A stretch of 58,696 nt of DNA from positions 1 through 58,696 of the forward strand of contig DBFBGQ010000100.1 of NCBI GenBank assembly GCA_048201975.1. Direction: 5' to 3'. Position numbers and translations under genes: made by a program. The DNA is from Egerieenecus sp048201975. GTDB taxonomy: Bacteria; Bacillota; Clostridia; Christensenellales; Aristaeellaceae. Under the pieces are notes generated by a model. It did no database searches. It had not been told where the DNA came from and saw only the letters and a list, made by a program, of their open reading frames with translations. Positions 50,964 to 58,420 of this stretch are shown piece by piece (the stretch's first letter is position 1; each line of letters opens with the position of its first letter).

Positions 50964-52357
50964 AACGCATGTTGACTTCCCAGGAGCTCTCGGCCCTGGA
51001 GGCCCTGCTGCCCCCCGGGCAGGTGCTGTGGGGCGAGGCCATCGGCCCGGACTGGACCCACGACGAGCTCAGCGGCGTCAGCGGCATGCCCGGCGCGGTG
51101 GTCCGTGCGCTGACCACCGGGCAAGTGGCCGCGGTGATGCGCTTTTGCAACGAGCATGAGATCCCGGTAACCCCCCGGGGCGCGGGCACGGGGCTGGTGG
51201 GCGCCTGCGTGCCGGTGGCCGGCGGCGTGCTATTGGACCTGAGCGGCATGAACCGCATCCTGGCCCTGGACGAGGACAACCTGAGCGTCACCGTGGAGCC
51301 GGGGGTGCTGCTGATGGAGCTGGCCGCCTACGTGGAGGAGCGGGGCTACTTCTATCCCCCGGACCCAGGGGAGAAGAGCGCCACCATCGGCGGCAACATC
51401 TCCACCAATGCGGGGGGCATGCGCGCGGTGAAGTACGGCGTTACCCGGGACTACGTCCGCGCCCTGGAGGTGGTGCTGCCCTCGGGGGAGATCCTCTCCC
51501 TGGGGGGCGAAACGGTGAAAAACTCCAGCGGCCTTTCCCTGAAGGATCTGGTGGTGGGCTCCGAGGGCACGCTGTGCGTGATCACCAAGGCCACGCTGAA
51601 GCTCCTGGCCCTGCCCGCCCGCACCGTTTCGCTGCTGGTGCCCTTCCCCAGCCTGCGCCAGGCCATCGAGACCGTGCCCGCCATCGTGCGCAGCAAGGCC
51701 GCGCCCCAGGCCATCGAGTTTATGGAGCAGGAGGTCATCCTGGACGCGGAAAACTATCTGGGCAAGCGCTTCCCGGACCACAGCGCCCCCGCCTACCTGC
51801 TGCTGCGCTTTGACGGCAACACCCTGGCCGCCATCGAGGAGGCCTATGACGACGTGGCCCGTCTCTGCCTTTCCTGCGGCGCGCTGGACGTGCTGATCTC
51901 CGACACCCAGGAGCGGGACGAATCCATCTGGACGGCGCGGGGCGCGTTCCTGGAGGCCATCAAGGGCAGCACCACCCTGATGGACGAGGTGGACTGCGTG
52001 GTGCCCCGCAGCCGCATCCACGAAATGGTGGACTACCTGCACTCCCTGGAGGGCGAGGCGGGCCTGCGCATCAAGAGCTTCGGCCACGCCGGGGACGGCA
52101 ACCTGCACACCTACCTGCTCAAGGACAGCCTGCCCCAGGAGGAATGGGAGCGGCGCATGGCCGACACCATGGAGAAGATCTACCGCAAGGCCCGGGTACT
52201 GGGCGGGCAGGTCTCCGGGGAGCACGGCATCGGCTACGCCAAGCGGGATTATCTGCGCCAGAGCCTGCCCCCCGCGGCGCTGGCCCTGATGCAGGGCATC
52301 AAGCGCGCCTTTGACCCCAAGGGCATCCTCAATCCCCACAAAGTATTTCAGCCCTGA
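50960..52357 (+). CDS. FAD-linked lactate dehydrogenase, GlcD-type (LctD-like)
   Basis: A 465-residue FAD_binding_4 oxidase. FAD site: PVTPRGAGTGLVGACVP (about 71-87), SATIGGNISTNAGGMRAVKYG (split, about 134-154), LVVGSEGTL; C-terminal substrate domain with GHAGDGNLHTYL, SGEHGIGYAKRDYL and FDPKGILNPHKVF. In the Ldh-Etf complex it oxidises lactate to pyruvate and passes electrons to the Etf. Another hydroxy acid (glycolate) is possible. No lactate permease lies in the window. A large terminator follows. Confidence 0.9.
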   Translation: MKRMLTSQELSALEALLPPGQVLWGEAIGPDWTHDELSGVSGMPGAVVRALTTGQVAAVMRFCNEHEIPVTPRGAGTGLVGACVPVAGGVLLDLSGMNRILALDEDNLSVTVEPGVLLMELAAYVEERGYFYPPDPGEKSATIGGNISTNAGGMRAVKYGVTRDYVRALEVVLPSGEILSLGGETVKNSSGLSLKDLVVGSEGTLCVITKATLKLLALPARTVSLLVPFPSLRQAIETVPAIVRSKAAPQAIEFMEQEVILDAENYLGKRFPDHSAPAYLLLRFDGNTLAAIEEAYDDVARLCLSCGALDVLISDTQERDESIWTARGAFLEAIKGSTTLMDEVDCVVPRSRIHEMVDYLHSLEGEAGLRIKSFGHAGDGNLHTYLLKDSLPQEEWERRMADTMEKIYRKARVLGGQVSGEHGIGYAKRDYLRQSLPPAALALMQGIKRAFDPKGILNPHKVFQP

Positions 52358-52371
52358 CCCCTCAAGGCTGA

Positions 52372-52441
52372 GCCGGCTTCACGGCCGGGTGGGGGACGGC
52401 TCGTCCGTCCCCTCTCCGCTGTGAAGCCGGCAATATTTTTT
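52372..52441 (+). terminator. Terminator of the GH42-Ldh operon, overlapping the araC-type gene end
   Basis: GCCGGCTTCAC (52372-52382) with GTGAAGCCGGC (52421-52431), inner GGGGACG/CGTCCCC stem, then AATATTTTTT. It overlaps the 3' end of the convergent regulator gene, which stops at 52379. Confidence 0.85.
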
Positions 52442-53233
52442 CGGGGGCAGGCCGAATTTTTGCTTGAAGGCGCGAATAAAGTGCGCATCGTCGGCAAAGC
52501 CGCAGGCCGCGGCCGCCCGGTGCACCGGCATCCCCTGGGAAAGCAGCGCCACCGCGCGCTCCATGCGCTTTTCAGCAATGTAGCGGTGCAGGGACATGCC
52601 CGTCTCCCGCTTGAAGGCATGGGCGATGTAGTATTTATTGAAATAGAGCTTTTCCGCCAGGGTATCCAGGCTCAGGTCTTCCCCCAGATGATCCCGGACA
52701 TAATAATACACGGCGTTGATGGACAGCGTGTGCTGGCCCCGGCCCTCGGTAGCAGGCTTGTGCGCCGCCGCCGACCGACCGGCGATAATGGCCAGCAGCG
52801 CCAGCAGATGCTTGCAGTAGCTGATTCCCAGGGGCAGGTCCGGCCCCCGGCGCAGGTTTTGAAAAAAGCTGCGGATGAGAAGATTGCTGTTGTTCTGCGC
52901 AGGCACCAGGCGGTTTTCCGCCAGGCGGGCGGGGGCGAAGGCCGCCAGCAGATCGTCCTCTTCCGCGCCCGCCCCGGCCAGGAACGCCGCCTCCATGCGC
53001 AGCAGCGTCACTCGTGCGCGCTCTTCCCGGGCCACCGTCAGCCGCACCGTCTCCTCCGGCCCCAGCAGCATGTAATCGTTGGCGCGCAGCATGCCCTGCC
53101 ATCCCCCCACCGACGCCATCAGCCTGCCTTCCAGGGCAAAGACCAGGCACGCCGCTCCTTCGCCGGCCAGCTGCCGGTGAGCCTCCGGCATCACATCCAT
53201 CTCCTGCAAGGTAAAGGGCAGCGCTTGTCGCAC
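52379..53233 (-). CDS. AraC-family regulator
   Basis: A 284-residue regulator with an N-terminal cupin-like sensing half (LVFALEGRLMASVGGWQGML) and a C-terminal double HTH (about 180-275): LSLDTLAEKLYFNKYYIAHAF and VHRAAAACGFADDAHFIRAFK with a PPKKY end. GTG 53233 is chosen because AGGAGG lies 8 nt upstream; the longer ATG form would span the promoter. It is divergent from the exported flavin reductase and is its likely regulator. Confidence 0.9.
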   Translation of the reverse strand: MRQALPFTLQEMDVMPEAHRQLAGEGAACLVFALEGRLMASVGGWQGMLRANDYMLLGPEETVRLTVAREERARVTLLRMEAAFLAGAGAEEDDLLAAFAPARLAENRLVPAQNNSNLLIRSFFQNLRRGPDLPLGISYCKHLLALLAIIAGRSAAAHKPATEGRGQHTLSINAVYYYVRDHLGEDLSLDTLAEKLYFNKYYIAHAFKRETGMSLHRYIAEKRMERAVALLSQGMPVHRAAAACGFADDAHFIRAFKQKFGLPPKKYCRLHSGEGTDEPSPTRP

Positions 53234-53302
53234 CGTTTCCGCCTCCTCACCGCTCTGCGGGCGGCCCGTCCTCTGCCGGCAGGCCGTTTTTATTCCATAA
53301 TC

Positions 53303-53331
53303 ATCATACAGCAAGATTCGTCAATTTTCAA
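53303..53331 (-). promoter_or_regulatory. Promoter of the AraC-type gene
   Basis: TTGAAA (53331-53326), 17-bp spacer, TATGAT (53308-53303), reading leftward. Confidence 0.6.
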
Positions 53332-53363
53332 GCAAGAAAAGCAAATTGATAATTCACAATCAA

Positions 53364-53372
53364 TGTTATGAT
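53364..53372 (+). promoter_or_regulatory. Extended -10 promoter of the exported flavin reductase
   Basis: TGTTATGAT, with a TTGATA 15 bp upstream of the -10, a short spacing that suggests dependence on an activator such as the divergent AraC protein. Confidence 0.5.
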
Positions 53373-53423
53373 AAAGGCACAGGCGGAGACGCTTGAAAAA
53401 GGAAAAAGGAGAGGAATACAACC

Positions 53424-55238
53424 ATGAAAAGGCTAGTCGCGTTGCTGTTGGCAATGCTGATGCTTGGCACGCTGTATACCGGCGCCATGGCAGAGGAAAT
53501 GACCGACGGCGTCTATGTGGGCCTGGGCAAAGGCTTTGGCGGCGACATTGAAGTGACGGTAACCATTGAGGGCGGCAAGATTACCGCTGTGGAGCCGGGT
53601 GCCCACCAGGAGACGGCAGGCATTTGCGATAATGCATTTGCCCAGCTGCCCCAGGCCATTATCGACGCCCAGAGCGCCGATGTGGATAGCGTGAGCGGCT
53701 GCACCTTCTCCTCCGAGGGCATCAAGGCCGCGGTTCAGGATGCGCTGAACCAGGCCATGGGCATTGAGGCGGAGGAAGAAGAAACCATGCCCGTAATTGA
53801 GGATCCCGACGTGCTGATCATCGGCGCGGGCGTGGCAGGCATGCGTTCCGCCATCGCCGCCTGTGAGAAGGGCGCGAAGGTGGTCATCCTGGAGAAGACC
53901 GACCGTGTGGGCGGCACCCTGGGCGGCGGCACCCTGATCGGCGTAAACAGCGTGCTGCAGGAAGAAGCCGGCATCGAGGACGACCCCGAGCTGCTCATCG
54001 GCGACTTTGAGCGCCTGAACGAGGGCTACCAGAGCCGCAACCCCGATGTGGAATACACCTGGAACAAGGACCTGGGCGTGTACTTCGCCAACCACTGCGG
54101 CGAGGAAGTGGACTGGGTGACCAGCCTGGGCATCGAGTTCACCAGCCGTACCCCCAGCCAGCCCACCCTCTATGAGCCCCTGAGCGTGGACCGGGTGTCC
54201 AGCTGCAAGCGCAGCTCCCTGACCGACGTGGTCATGGGCGAACTGCAAAAGTACATCGACGCCGGCCAGGCCTGCATCGTGTTCAACACCCCCGCCACCG
54301 AGCTGATCACCGATGAGTCCGGCGCGGTAATCGGCGCCAAGACGGAAGACGGCGGCGAGTACTACGCCAAGGCCACCATCCTGTGCACCGGCGGCTACGG
54401 CTACTCCGAAGAGCTGGTGAAGCGCTACAACCTGGAAAACTTCACCACCACCTCCTCCTGGTTCTCCACCGGCGATGGTATGCTCATGGCTGAAAAGGTG
54501 GGCGCGGTGCTGACCAACATGGACTTCCTCACCGTGTACGCCGGCGGCCTCAAGACCCCCGAAAGCGGCCTGACCCGCACCCTGTCCATCCGCGTGAAGG
54601 ACTTCCCCTACATCATCTTCGTCAACAAGGACGGCAACCGCTTCGTGGACGAGCTGGGCAATGAGGACGGCTCCTCCTACGACGAGATCACTTCCTGGTG
54701 GAAGGTGGGCGACAACAAGGTTTACATCATGCTCGACCAGGCCATGGTGGACGACCTGAAGGCTCAGGAGAAGCCCATCATCACCGGCGATAAGGATTGG
54801 ACCAACTTCGACGACCAGCTGGCCAAGGGCAACATCCTCTTCAGCGGCTCCACCATCGAGGAAGTCGCGGAGAAGGCCGGCATCAACGCCGAGAACCTGG
54901 CCGCCACCATCGAGAAGTACAACACCTACGCCAAGAACGGCCTGGACGAGGAGTTCGGCCGCACCCGCCTGATGAAGGAATTCACCGGCGGCACCTACTA
55001 CATCTTTGAAACCACCCCCTACATCATGATCACCGCCGGCGGCCCTGCCATGACGGACAAGGGCGAGGTTGTGGATGCGGACGGCAATCCCATCCCCGGC
55101 CTGTACCAGGCGGGCGAAATCGTGGGCATGGCCAACGCCTTCGGCCGCACCACCATCGGCGGCGTGGGCAACACGGGCAGCCTGGTTTGGGGCGCCCTGG
55201 CTGGCGGCAGCGCCGCGGATTATGCCCTGGCTGAGTAA
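53424..55238 (+). CDS. Exported FMN-bind/FAD flavin reductase (fumarate reductase/UrdA-like)
   Basis: A 604-residue exported enzyme. Signal peptide residues 1-23 (MKRLVALLLAMLMLGTLYTG), FMN_bind domain about 25-112 with DSVSGCTFSSEGIK, where the Thr of SGCT fits the ApbE flavinylation motif (Cys replaces the usual Ala), then the FAD_binding_2 domain (VLIIGAGVAGMRSAIAACEKG, about 132-152) and a C-terminal GRTTIGGVGNTGSLVWGAL. Relatives reduce fumarate, urocanate, methacrylate or other enoates outside the membrane as anaerobic electron acceptors. The substrate cannot be read off. GGAGAGG precedes the ATG. Confidence 0.9.
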   Translation: MKRLVALLLAMLMLGTLYTGAMAEEMTDGVYVGLGKGFGGDIEVTVTIEGGKITAVEPGAHQETAGICDNAFAQLPQAIIDAQSADVDSVSGCTFSSEGIKAAVQDALNQAMGIEAEEEETMPVIEDPDVLIIGAGVAGMRSAIAACEKGAKVVILEKTDRVGGTLGGGTLIGVNSVLQEEAGIEDDPELLIGDFERLNEGYQSRNPDVEYTWNKDLGVYFANHCGEEVDWVTSLGIEFTSRTPSQPTLYEPLSVDRVSSCKRSSLTDVVMGELQKYIDAGQACIVFNTPATELITDESGAVIGAKTEDGGEYYAKATILCTGGYGYSEELVKRYNLENFTTTSSWFSTGDGMLMAEKVGAVLTNMDFLTVYAGGLKTPESGLTRTLSIRVKDFPYIIFVNKDGNRFVDELGNEDGSSYDEITSWWKVGDNKVYIMLDQAMVDDLKAQEKPIITGDKDWTNFDDQLAKGNILFSGSTIEEVAEKAGINAENLAATIEKYNTYAKNGLDEEFGRTRLMKEFTGGTYYIFETTPYIMITAGGPAMTDKGEVVDADGNPIPGLYQAGEIVGMANAFGRTTIGGVGNTGSLVWGALAGGSAADYALAE

Positions 55239-55276
55239 CCTGTCCCACGTTTCCACAACCCATTGACAAAACGGCG

Positions 55277-55318
55277 CGCCGCCCCGGAGGGATTTTTACC
55301 CCGGGGCGGCGTATTTTT
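55277..55318 (+). terminator. Terminator of the exported reductase gene
   Basis: CGCCGCCCCGG (55277-55287) with CCGGGGCGGCG (55301-55311), then TATTTTT. It is convergent with sigG, and may serve both directions. Confidence 0.85.
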
Positions 55319-55319
55319 G

Positions 55320-56102
55320 CTATTGCACCTGCACATGCTTACGCATGTGCAAGAGCGCGTTTTTCTCCAGGCGGGAGACCTGCGCCTGGCTGATGCCGAT
55401 CTCTCCGGCCACCTCCATCTGCGTCCTTCCTTCAAAGAAGCGCAGGCGGAGGATCTTTTTTTCCCGCTCGTTCAGGTGCTGCAGGGCATCCTTGATGGAG
55501 ATTTCCTCCAGCCAGTTTTCATCCTTGGTATTTTCATCCCGCACCTGGTCCATAATGTAGAGTGCGTCGCCTCCGTCGTTATAAATGGGCTCGAAGAGGG
55601 AGACGGGATCCTGAATGGCCTCCAGGGCGAAGACCACGTCCTCCACGGGGAGATGCATCTCCTGAGCGATCTCGTCCACGGTGGCCTCCCGCCCCAGGGC
55701 GTATTGGAGGCGGTCCCGGGCCTGCAGGGCCTTGTAGGCGGTATCCCGCAGACTCCGGCTGACGCGGATGGGGTTGTTGTCCCGCAGATAGCGGCGGATC
55801 TCCCCGATGATCATGGGCACCGCGTAGGTGGAGAAGCGCACGTTCTGGCTGACGTCAAAATTGTCCAGGGCCTTGATCAACCCGATGCACCCCACCTGGA
55901 ACAGATCGTCGACGTTTTCTCCGCGGCCGGAAAAGCGCTGGATCACACTGAGCACCAGGCGCAGGTTCCCGCGGATGAATTCCTCCCGGGCGGCCTTGTC
56001 TCCTCCATGTACCAGCGGGAAAAGCTCCCGCATCCGCTCATTGGTAAGCACCGGCAGCGTGGAGGTATCCACGCCGCAGATTTCCACCTTGCCACAACTC
56101 AT
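55320..56102 (-). CDS. sigG: RNA polymerase sporulation sigma factor, forespore late (sigma-G)
   Basis: A 260-residue sigma factor, the same length as B. subtilis SigG. It opens with KVEICGVDTSTLPVLTNERM, the SigG-specific N-terminus; region 2 has NLRLVLSVIQRFSGRGENVDDLFQVG, region 4 LNEREKKILRLRFFEGRTQMEVA and a C-terminal HTH (GEIGISQAQVSRLEKNAL). ATG 56102 is chosen because AGGAGG lies 8 nt upstream; the GTG at 56111 abuts that site. It controls late forespore genes. Confidence 0.97.
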   Translation of the reverse strand: MSCGKVEICGVDTSTLPVLTNERMRELFPLVHGGDKAAREEFIRGNLRLVLSVIQRFSGRGENVDDLFQVGCIGLIKALDNFDVSQNVRFSTYAVPMIIGEIRRYLRDNNPIRVSRSLRDTAYKALQARDRLQYALGREATVDEIAQEMHLPVEDVVFALEAIQDPVSLFEPIYNDGGDALYIMDQVRDENTKDENWLEEISIKDALQHLNEREKKILRLRFFEGRTQMEVAGEIGISQAQVSRLEKNALLHMRKHVQVQ

Positions 56103-56131
56103 GCCATGCACCTCCTGCCGGTTGACAGGAG

Positions 56132-56161
56132 AAGTATGGCACCGGAAGCGGCCTGTTATAC
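56132..56161 (-). promoter_or_regulatory. Probable sigma-G/sigma-F-type promoter of sigG
   Basis: Leftward GTATA (56161-56157), 18-bp spacer, CATACTT (56138-56132). This is close to the sigma-G consensus (GHATR, N17-18, CATNHTA) and would make sigG self-activating, as in B. subtilis. Confidence 0.6.
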
Positions 56162-56171
56162 AGGCGGCAAA

Positions 56172-56897
56172 CTAACTGGAAAACCGCGCCAAATCGACAT
56201 GCAGCCGGGAAAGGATGCGCTTTTCCAGCCGGGAGATGTAGCTTTGGGATATGCCCAGCTGGTCCGCCACCTCCTTCTGCGTCATCTCCCGGCGTCCGCC
56301 CAGCCCGAAGCGCAGTGTCATGATCTTCTGCTCCCTGGGCGAAAGGCGGCCCAGCGCCGCGAAGAGCATCTGCCGCTCGGCGTTCTCCTCCATGGAGCGG
56401 TAGACGATGTCCGCGTCGGTGCCCAGCACATCGCTGAGGAGCAGCTCGTTGCCGTCCCAGTCGGTTTTCAGCGGCTCGTCCAGGCTCACCTCCAGCTTGG
56501 TGCGGCTGTTGCGGCGCAGGAACATGAGCACCTCGTTTTCAATGCAGCGGCTGGCATAGGTGGCCAGCTTGATTTTTTTTGCCGGGTCGAAGGTGTTCAC
56601 CGCTTTGATCAGGCCGATGGTGCCGATGGAGATCAGGTCCTCCAGGGCGATGCCGGTATTTTCAAATTTCCGGGCGATGAACACCACCAGGCGCAGGTTC
56701 CGCTCGATGAGCGTGGCACGGACGGTTCCGTCGTCCTCGGGCAAACGCGCCACCAGGGCCAGCTCCTCCTCATGGCTCAGGGGCGATGGCAACGGGTCCG
56801 GCCCGCCGATGTAGTACAGCTCCTGGCTGGAGAGGGTTTGGAGCATTTCCTCCAGCCGCTTCCGTGCAAGGGCGTACAGACGAAAGGTTAACGCCAT
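56172..56897 (-). CDS. sigE: RNA polymerase sporulation sigma factor, mother cell early (sigma-E)
   Basis: A 241-residue sigma factor. It has an N-terminal pro-sequence (MALTFRLYALARKRLEEM) followed by YYIGGPDPLPSPLSHEEE, the region around the SpoIIGA processing site; region 2 NLRLVVFIARKFENTGI; region 4 LSPREQKIMTLRFGLGG. It directs mother-cell transcription after engulfment starts. It follows spoIIGA by 48 bp, in the conserved order. GGAGG lies before the ATG. Confidence 0.97.
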   Translation of the reverse strand: MALTFRLYALARKRLEEMLQTLSSQELYYIGGPDPLPSPLSHEEELALVARLPEDDGTVRATLIERNLRLVVFIARKFENTGIALEDLISIGTIGLIKAVNTFDPAKKIKLATYASRCIENEVLMFLRRNSRTKLEVSLDEPLKTDWDGNELLLSDVLGTDADIVYRSMEENAERQMLFAALGRLSPREQKIMTLRFGLGGRREMTQKEVADQLGISQSYISRLEKRILSRLHVDLARFSS

Positions 56898-56945
56898 GCT
56901 GTTTCCTCCTTGCTTCCACGCCGTCGCCGGCGTTGTTGATTCATC

Positions 56946-57764
56946 TTATAGCCCCTCCCTGCGGCACATGCCTGCGGGCGCGGGCGACGGGGCGGGGAAG
57001 GCCTCCTCCCGGGTCAGTACGGCGGGCACCAGCGCCTGAAAGCCGCTGTATCCGTCCACGGTGAGCCCCACCAGGGCTTCCACCGGCGCCCAGCCGCCTC
57101 GCTCCAGCAGCCGCAGGCTTTCCGGCCGGAAGCAGGGCATCAGCGCGCTCCCGGCGGCGGTGCGCACGCTGAGATATCGAAAGCCCTCCGGCAGCATGCC
57201 GGGAAACATCCGGGGCAGCAGCGGCGAAAGGGCTTCCTGGGAGCAGACCACCACCGGCAATCCGGTGATGCCGTCCCGCAGCAGGTTGCCGCTATCCACC
57301 AGCGCGCTGAGGCATACGCTTCGGCCCCGCCAGCGGACCTCCACACGGGTCACCGGCAGCGGGCGCATCCGCTGTTGCCATCCGGGGAGCAGCAGCGCGC
57401 CCGCCGACGCCAGCAGCACCCCCGGCAGCGCGGGAACGCCCGCGCCATGCAGCGCCCGCACGCCCCCCTCCATGCACAGGTTCAGCAGCAGATAGACGCC
57501 CGCGGCGCGCACCCGGCGCAGGCGGGGCGCCTGTCCCAGCGCGCCCAGGGGAATCAGCAGGTCCATCAGCACCGCCCCCAGCGTCCAGGACAACGGGCTG
57601 CCGCGCGCCAGCAGCAGCAGCGTCATCCCCGCCGAAATCAGGGCGAACAGCGCCAGCCTGCCATAGGGCTGACGCCCCCGGGTGGTCAGGCGGCTCAAGG
57701 CCGTCAGCAGGCAGAAAGCGCTCAGCCCCTGCACGCTCACAAACAGTTCCACGCTGACGCTCAT
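56946..57764 (-). CDS. spoIIGA: Sigma-E processing peptidase (SpoIIGA)
   Basis: A 272-residue membrane aspartic protease that cleaves pro-sigma-E. The N-terminal half has about five hydrophobic helices; the C-terminal half holds LVDSGNLLRDGITGLPVVV (about 158-176), the D(S/T)GN catalytic motif, active as a dimer. Length is slightly short for the family (about 300). The start at 57764 is preceded by a run of nine G's that serves as SD. Gene order spoIIGA-sigE-sigG is conserved in sporulating Clostridia and Bacilli. Confidence 0.93.
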   Translation of the reverse strand: MSVSVELFVSVQGLSAFCLLTALSRLTTRGRQPYGRLALFALISAGMTLLLLARGSPLSWTLGAVLMDLLIPLGALGQAPRLRRVRAAGVYLLLNLCMEGGVRALHGAGVPALPGVLLASAGALLLPGWQQRMRPLPVTRVEVRWRGRSVCLSALVDSGNLLRDGITGLPVVVCSQEALSPLLPRMFPGMLPEGFRYLSVRTAAGSALMPCFRPESLRLLERGGWAPVEALVGLTVDGYSGFQALVPAVLTREEAFPAPSPAPAGMCRREGL

Positions 57765-57770
57765 GGCCCG

Positions 57771-57779
57771 CCCCCCCCC
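57771..57779 (-). repeat. Nine-G homopolymer in the ribosome-binding site of spoIIGA
   Basis: On the minus strand, GAG plus a run of nine G's lies 6 nt before the ATG. Homopolymers of this length can slip, which would change SD spacing. Confidence 0.6.
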
Positions 57780-57793
57780 TCATGACGCCACCC

Positions 57794-57827
57794 AGTATAG
57801 CCATTCTTTGGAAACGGGCCTGTCGAA
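57794..57827 (-). promoter_or_regulatory. spoIIG-type promoter with 22-bp spacer and Spo0A box
   Basis: Leftward TTCGAC (57827-57822), 22-bp spacer, TATACT (57799-57794). The 0A box TGTCGAA (57821-57827, plus strand) overlaps the -35. This is the architecture of the B. subtilis spoIIG promoter, which depends on Spo0A~P. A weaker 0A-like sequence TTTGTCCGAA lies at 57841-57850. Confidence 0.65.
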
Positions 57828-57875
57828 TCGCCGCGCAAACTTTGTCCGAAAACATCGCAAAATTTGTCTTCCCCC

Positions 57876-57904
57876 TTGACATAGCGAACTAATGTTCGTA
57901 TAAT
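57876..57904 (+). promoter_or_regulatory. Consensus promoter with an internal SOS box
   Basis: Perfect TTGACA (57876-57881), 17-bp spacer, perfect TATAAT (57899-57904). The spacer holds CGAACTAATGTTCG. Confidence 0.88.
57885..57898. promoter_or_regulatory. LexA (DinR) operator
   Basis: CGAACTAATGTTCG, a perfect match to the Gram-positive SOS box CGAAC-N4-GTTCG, placed between -35 and -10, where bound LexA would block RNA polymerase. Confidence 0.8.
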
Positions 57905-57940
57905 ACCCTTGAAACGAAGCTACGCAAGGGAGGAAAAAAG

Positions 57941-58078
57941 ATGTTTGCCGTACTGCGCGCGTATTTTGCCAACCGCCGTCGGATGCGGGAATGTACCCGG
58001 GAGTTTTTCCGCCGGGGCATGCGCTGCGACCTGCTCCCCTCGCAAAGGAAAAACCAGCGCCGGTGGCTGGCCTATTGA
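57941..58078 (+). CDS. 45-residue Arg-rich protein under SOS control, unknown function
   Basis: Starts MFAVLRAYFANRRR and ends RWLAY. Of 45 residues, 12 are Arg, and there are 2 Cys. GGGAGG lies 7 nt before the ATG. No transmembrane segment, LysM (so not YneA) or other known domain is seen; the N-terminal MFAVLRAYFA part might be an amphipathic helix. It lies alone behind a perfect promoter with an SOS box and is divergent from spoIIGA. Small SOS proteins often block cell division, but no such function is shown here. Confidence 0.75.
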   Translation: MFAVLRAYFANRRRMRECTREFFRRGMRCDLLPSQRKNQRRWLAY

Positions 58079-58120
58079 ACGGAAGGTTCCCGCGGCGCAT
58101 CGATCCGCCCGCCGCCTAGG

Positions 58121-58150
58121 TTGACAGCCCTGGCGCCCCTTTGCTATACT
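58121..58150 (+). promoter_or_regulatory. Promoter of the DUF6199-like gene
   Basis: Perfect TTGACA (58121-58126), 18-bp spacer, TATACT (58145-58150), with TGC giving an extended -10. Confidence 0.75.
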
Positions 58151-58185
58151 GTGTTGCGGCATGATGGCGAAGAAGGAAATCCGTT

Positions 58186-58398
58186 ATGGTAGCATCCATG
58201 CTTGTAGGCGTGTGCTTGATTGGCCTGGGGGCCTTGCTCTTTTTGAAACCGCAGGCGGTCTGGGCATTGACGGAAAAATGGAAGTCCTATCGGGCAGACG
58301 AACCCTCCGACCTGTACCGCATCAGCACCAAAATTGGCGGGATTCTGTTTGCGCTCTGCGGGCTGATGATGGCGGTGCTACCGTTGATTTTGGCATAG
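58186..58398 (+). CDS. Small two-helix membrane protein, DUF6199-like
   Basis: A 70-residue protein with hydrophobic segments at about 3-20 (ASMLVGVCLIGLGALLFL) and 48-69. Between them is EKWKSYRADEPSDLYRISTK, which resembles the W-x-SY-x-A-x-EPSDLY block of DUF6199 proteins. Function unknown. AAGGAAA lies 8-10 nt before the ATG. An imperfect GC hairpin (about 58398-58423) follows, without a good U-tract. Confidence 0.7.
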   Translation: MVASMLVGVCLIGLGALLFLKPQAVWALTEKWKSYRADEPSDLYRISTKIGGILFALCGLMMAVLPLILA

Positions 58399-58420
58399 GA
58401 CGCCCCCCTTGGGAGGGCAG

